A DNA stretch of 8,426 nt from a bacterium. Its GTDB lineage: Bacteria; Acidobacteriota; Blastocatellia; Pyrinomonadales; Pyrinomonadaceae. The position numbers and the translations under genes are program-made. Where the stretch lies: NCBI GenBank assembly GCA_029945985.1, contig JAQSDP010000033.1, forward strand, positions 1-8,426, written 5' to 3'. The notes under the pieces are model-generated. The model was not told the DNA's origin and did not search any database. It saw nothing but the letters and a program-made list of their open reading frames with translations. Of this stretch, positions 7,628-8,426 are shown piece by piece. Within the stretch, counting starts at the first letter, position 1. The number at the start of each line of letters is the position of its first letter.

Positions 7628-7669
7628 TTGTAAGCGGCACGTGTGTTGCATCGATAGAATTGCTTACAA
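7628..7669. repeat. 8-bp inverted repeat bracketing the sigma-54 promoter
   Basis: TTGTAAGC (7628-7635) and GCTTACAA (7662-7669) are exact reverse complements separated by 26 bases, and the -24/-12 elements lie entirely in the spacer. GAATTG also repeats directly at 7625 and 7657, 32 bases apart. The arms would sit near -33 and +5 relative to the predicted transcription start, so a repressor or architectural protein bound to both could close the promoter. The pairing is exact by inspection; the function is inferred. Confidence 0.45.
7636..7650 (+). promoter_or_regulatory. Sigma-54 (RpoN) -24/-12 promoter
   Basis: GGCACG (7636-7641), four bases, then TTGCA (7646-7650) match the core of the sigma-54 consensus TGGCACG-N4-TTGCW. 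The invariant GG and GC are exactly 10 bases apart; only the T before GG is replaced by C. Transcription would begin near 7661, leaving a leader of about 65 bases before the ATG at 7726. Such promoters need an ATP-dependent enhancer-binding activator, so the downstream gene should be strictly inducible. No activator gene is present in the window. Confidence 0.7.
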
Positions 7670-7713
7670 AGAACTGGCTAGGGAGTCTGTGTTAGGTGTC
7701 GGCCCGAGATATC

Positions 7714-7719
7714 GGGGAG
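7714..7719 (+). promoter_or_regulatory. Strong ribosome binding site GGGGAG
   Basis: GGGGAG lies 6 bases before the ATG at 7726. It selects this ATG over the in-frame GTG at 7696, which has no comparable site at good distance and would add ten residues ahead of an otherwise typical signal peptide. Confidence 0.75.
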
Positions 7720-7725
7720 ATTTTT

Positions 7726-8364
7726 ATGTTCTTATCAAAACGAAAGCCCTGTAGAGAAATCGGACATCGAGTTGCGATAGCCCTTGTGCTTCTCGCTCTT
7801 TTCGGTGGCTCAAGTCAGATCGGTTGGGCCCATGGCGGTGAAGATCATGGCGACCAAAAACCCAAAACGACGTCGAATGCAAAGGGTATTATTTCTCATT
7901 CAACTCGGTTGGGCGATCTTGAATTGATGGTAAAGCATCCTGCGATGGAACCGGACAAGTCCACGACAGGATTACTCTTCATAACCAAATTTGAGACGAA
8001 CGAACCCTTCAAGCTTGTCGAGGCGAAGGTTGAGGTTGAATCAGCGAGCGGGTCGGTATTTATCGCGAAGGTGGAGTCTGGCGAACAGGCGGGGACCTAC
8101 AATGTCACCTTCCCGGCTATGCCTGCGGGCGTGTATACGATGCGGACAAACGTCTCGCATGACGGAGAAACCGACACCGCTACTTTTTCAGGCATTGATG
8201 TAAAACCCGTTGCCGCCACCACCGGAGCCGCAAGCTCCTGGTTTTCGGGAATGTTAATCGGAATCGTCTTTCTGGTAGTAATAATCCTGCTTATCGGCCT
8301 TATGTATTTTGTGTGGCGGTTCGCGGCCGGCCCTGGAGTTAACGAGGAAGCACTTTCAGCGTGA
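7726..8364 (+). CDS. Exported, membrane-anchored protein with His-rich mature N-terminus, function unknown
   Basis: The 212-residue product begins with a basic segment (KRKPCREIGHR), a hydrophobic core at about 15-33 and a likely signal-peptidase site after Ala35 (GWA|HGG). The mature protein would start HGGEDHGD, a His/Asp-rich stretch that could bind a metal ion. Residues about 60-160 alternate short beta-strand-like runs (LGDLELMVKHP, GLLFITKFET, VEAKVEVES, GTYNVTFPAMPAGVYTMR, DTATFSGIDV), suggesting a single Ig-like or beta-sandwich domain facing the periplasm. One strong membrane helix follows (about 173-198), then a short charged tail. I do not recognise a named family. The fold and His-rich start recall periplasmic accessory proteins in metal-efflux or copper-handling operons (YtkA/FixH/CopC-like layouts), an inference only. 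It is preceded by a sigma-54 promoter and is probably the first gene of an operon continuing past the window. Confidence 0.85.
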   Translation: MFLSKRKPCREIGHRVAIALVLLALFGGSSQIGWAHGGEDHGDQKPKTTSNAKGIISHSTRLGDLELMVKHPAMEPDKSTTGLLFITKFETNEPFKLVEAKVEVESASGSVFIAKVESGEQAGTYNVTFPAMPAGVYTMRTNVSHDGETDTATFSGIDVKPVAATTGAASSWFSGMLIGIVFLVVIILLIGLMYFVWRFAAGPGVNEEALSA

Positions 8365-8416
8365 TAACCACGGGATCGGCTTCTACAAATAACTTAATGG
8401 GCGCACAAATCATTTT

Positions 8417-8420
8417 GAGG
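8417..8420 (+). promoter_or_regulatory. Ribosome binding site for the gene starting just past the window
   Basis: GAGG is followed by six bases (ATTACA) to the end of the window. A start codon at the next base outside would have ideal spacing. It lies 53 bases after the stop of the His-rich protein gene with no terminator between, implying the same operon. An in-frame GTG at 8361 overlapping that stop (GTGA) is an alternative start for a downstream gene, but has no clear ribosome site. Confidence 0.45.
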
Positions 8421-8426
8421 ATTACA

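Noticed and set aside
7529..7633. 34-codon frame from GTG 7529, fairly protein-like helical sequence
   Set aside because: No ribosome site and overlaps the proposed activator dyads; too short to support.
7366..7697. 9-bp direct repeat GTGTTAGGT at 7366-7374 and 7689-7697, resembling a target-site duplication or an integron GTTRRRY core
   Set aside because: No terminal inverted repeats or transposase lie between the copies, no RYYYAAC partner core was found, and a 9-mer pair in about 600 bases is expected by chance.
8361..8426. Frame open to the window edge from a GTG overlapping the stop codon of the His-rich protein gene (GTGA)
   Set aside because: The overlap is typical of coupled genes, but no ribosome site precedes it and the visible residues are uninformative; the GAGG at 8417 points instead to a start just outside the window.

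Overview
The window is a bacterial chromosomal segment of roughly balanced base composition, encoded mostly on the + strand, with GTG and ATG starts and good Shine-Dalgarno sites. Nothing in it fixes the taxon. The gene set, the sigma-54 promoter and the exported His-rich protein suggest a Gram-negative with a fermentative or low-oxygen capability. Acidobacteriota is a guess from general resemblance, held at low confidence.

Left part (1-7095): a same-strand cluster of four genes. It starts inside a phosphoketolase (xfp, N-terminus cut off by the window edge), which splits xylulose-5-P or fructose-6-P to acetyl-phosphate. The stop codon of xfp is followed with no gap by the GTG start of a complete P2A-type (Ca2+-ATPase-like) cation pump. 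After 107 bases comes acetate kinase (ackA), which turns acetyl-phosphate plus ADP into acetate plus ATP. Six bases later comes a two-domain universal stress protein. Together these read as an energy-stress module: phosphoketolase and acetate kinase form a short substrate-level ATP route without phosphotransacetylase, the pump spends ATP on ion homeostasis, and the Usp probably senses or binds ATP.

Middle part (7096-7695): about 600 bases without an intact gene. It holds a 56-codon relic that resembles the extreme N-terminus and first membrane helix of another P-type ATPase. A stretch with no convincing coding follows, and then a near-consensus sigma-54 (-24/-12) promoter lying between 8-bp inverted repeats. 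Two short dyads lie about 130 and 150 bases upstream of the predicted transcription start, where enhancer-binding-protein sites would be expected.

Right part (7696-8426): a small gene served by that promoter, encoding an exported protein with a His-rich mature N-terminus, a probable beta-sandwich domain and a C-terminal membrane anchor. It looks like the first gene of an operon, possibly for metal efflux or another envelope function. A ribosome binding site ends six bases before the window edge, so the next gene probably starts at the first base outside it. The most notable non-obvious signals are the sigma-54 control region and the P-type ATPase relic.
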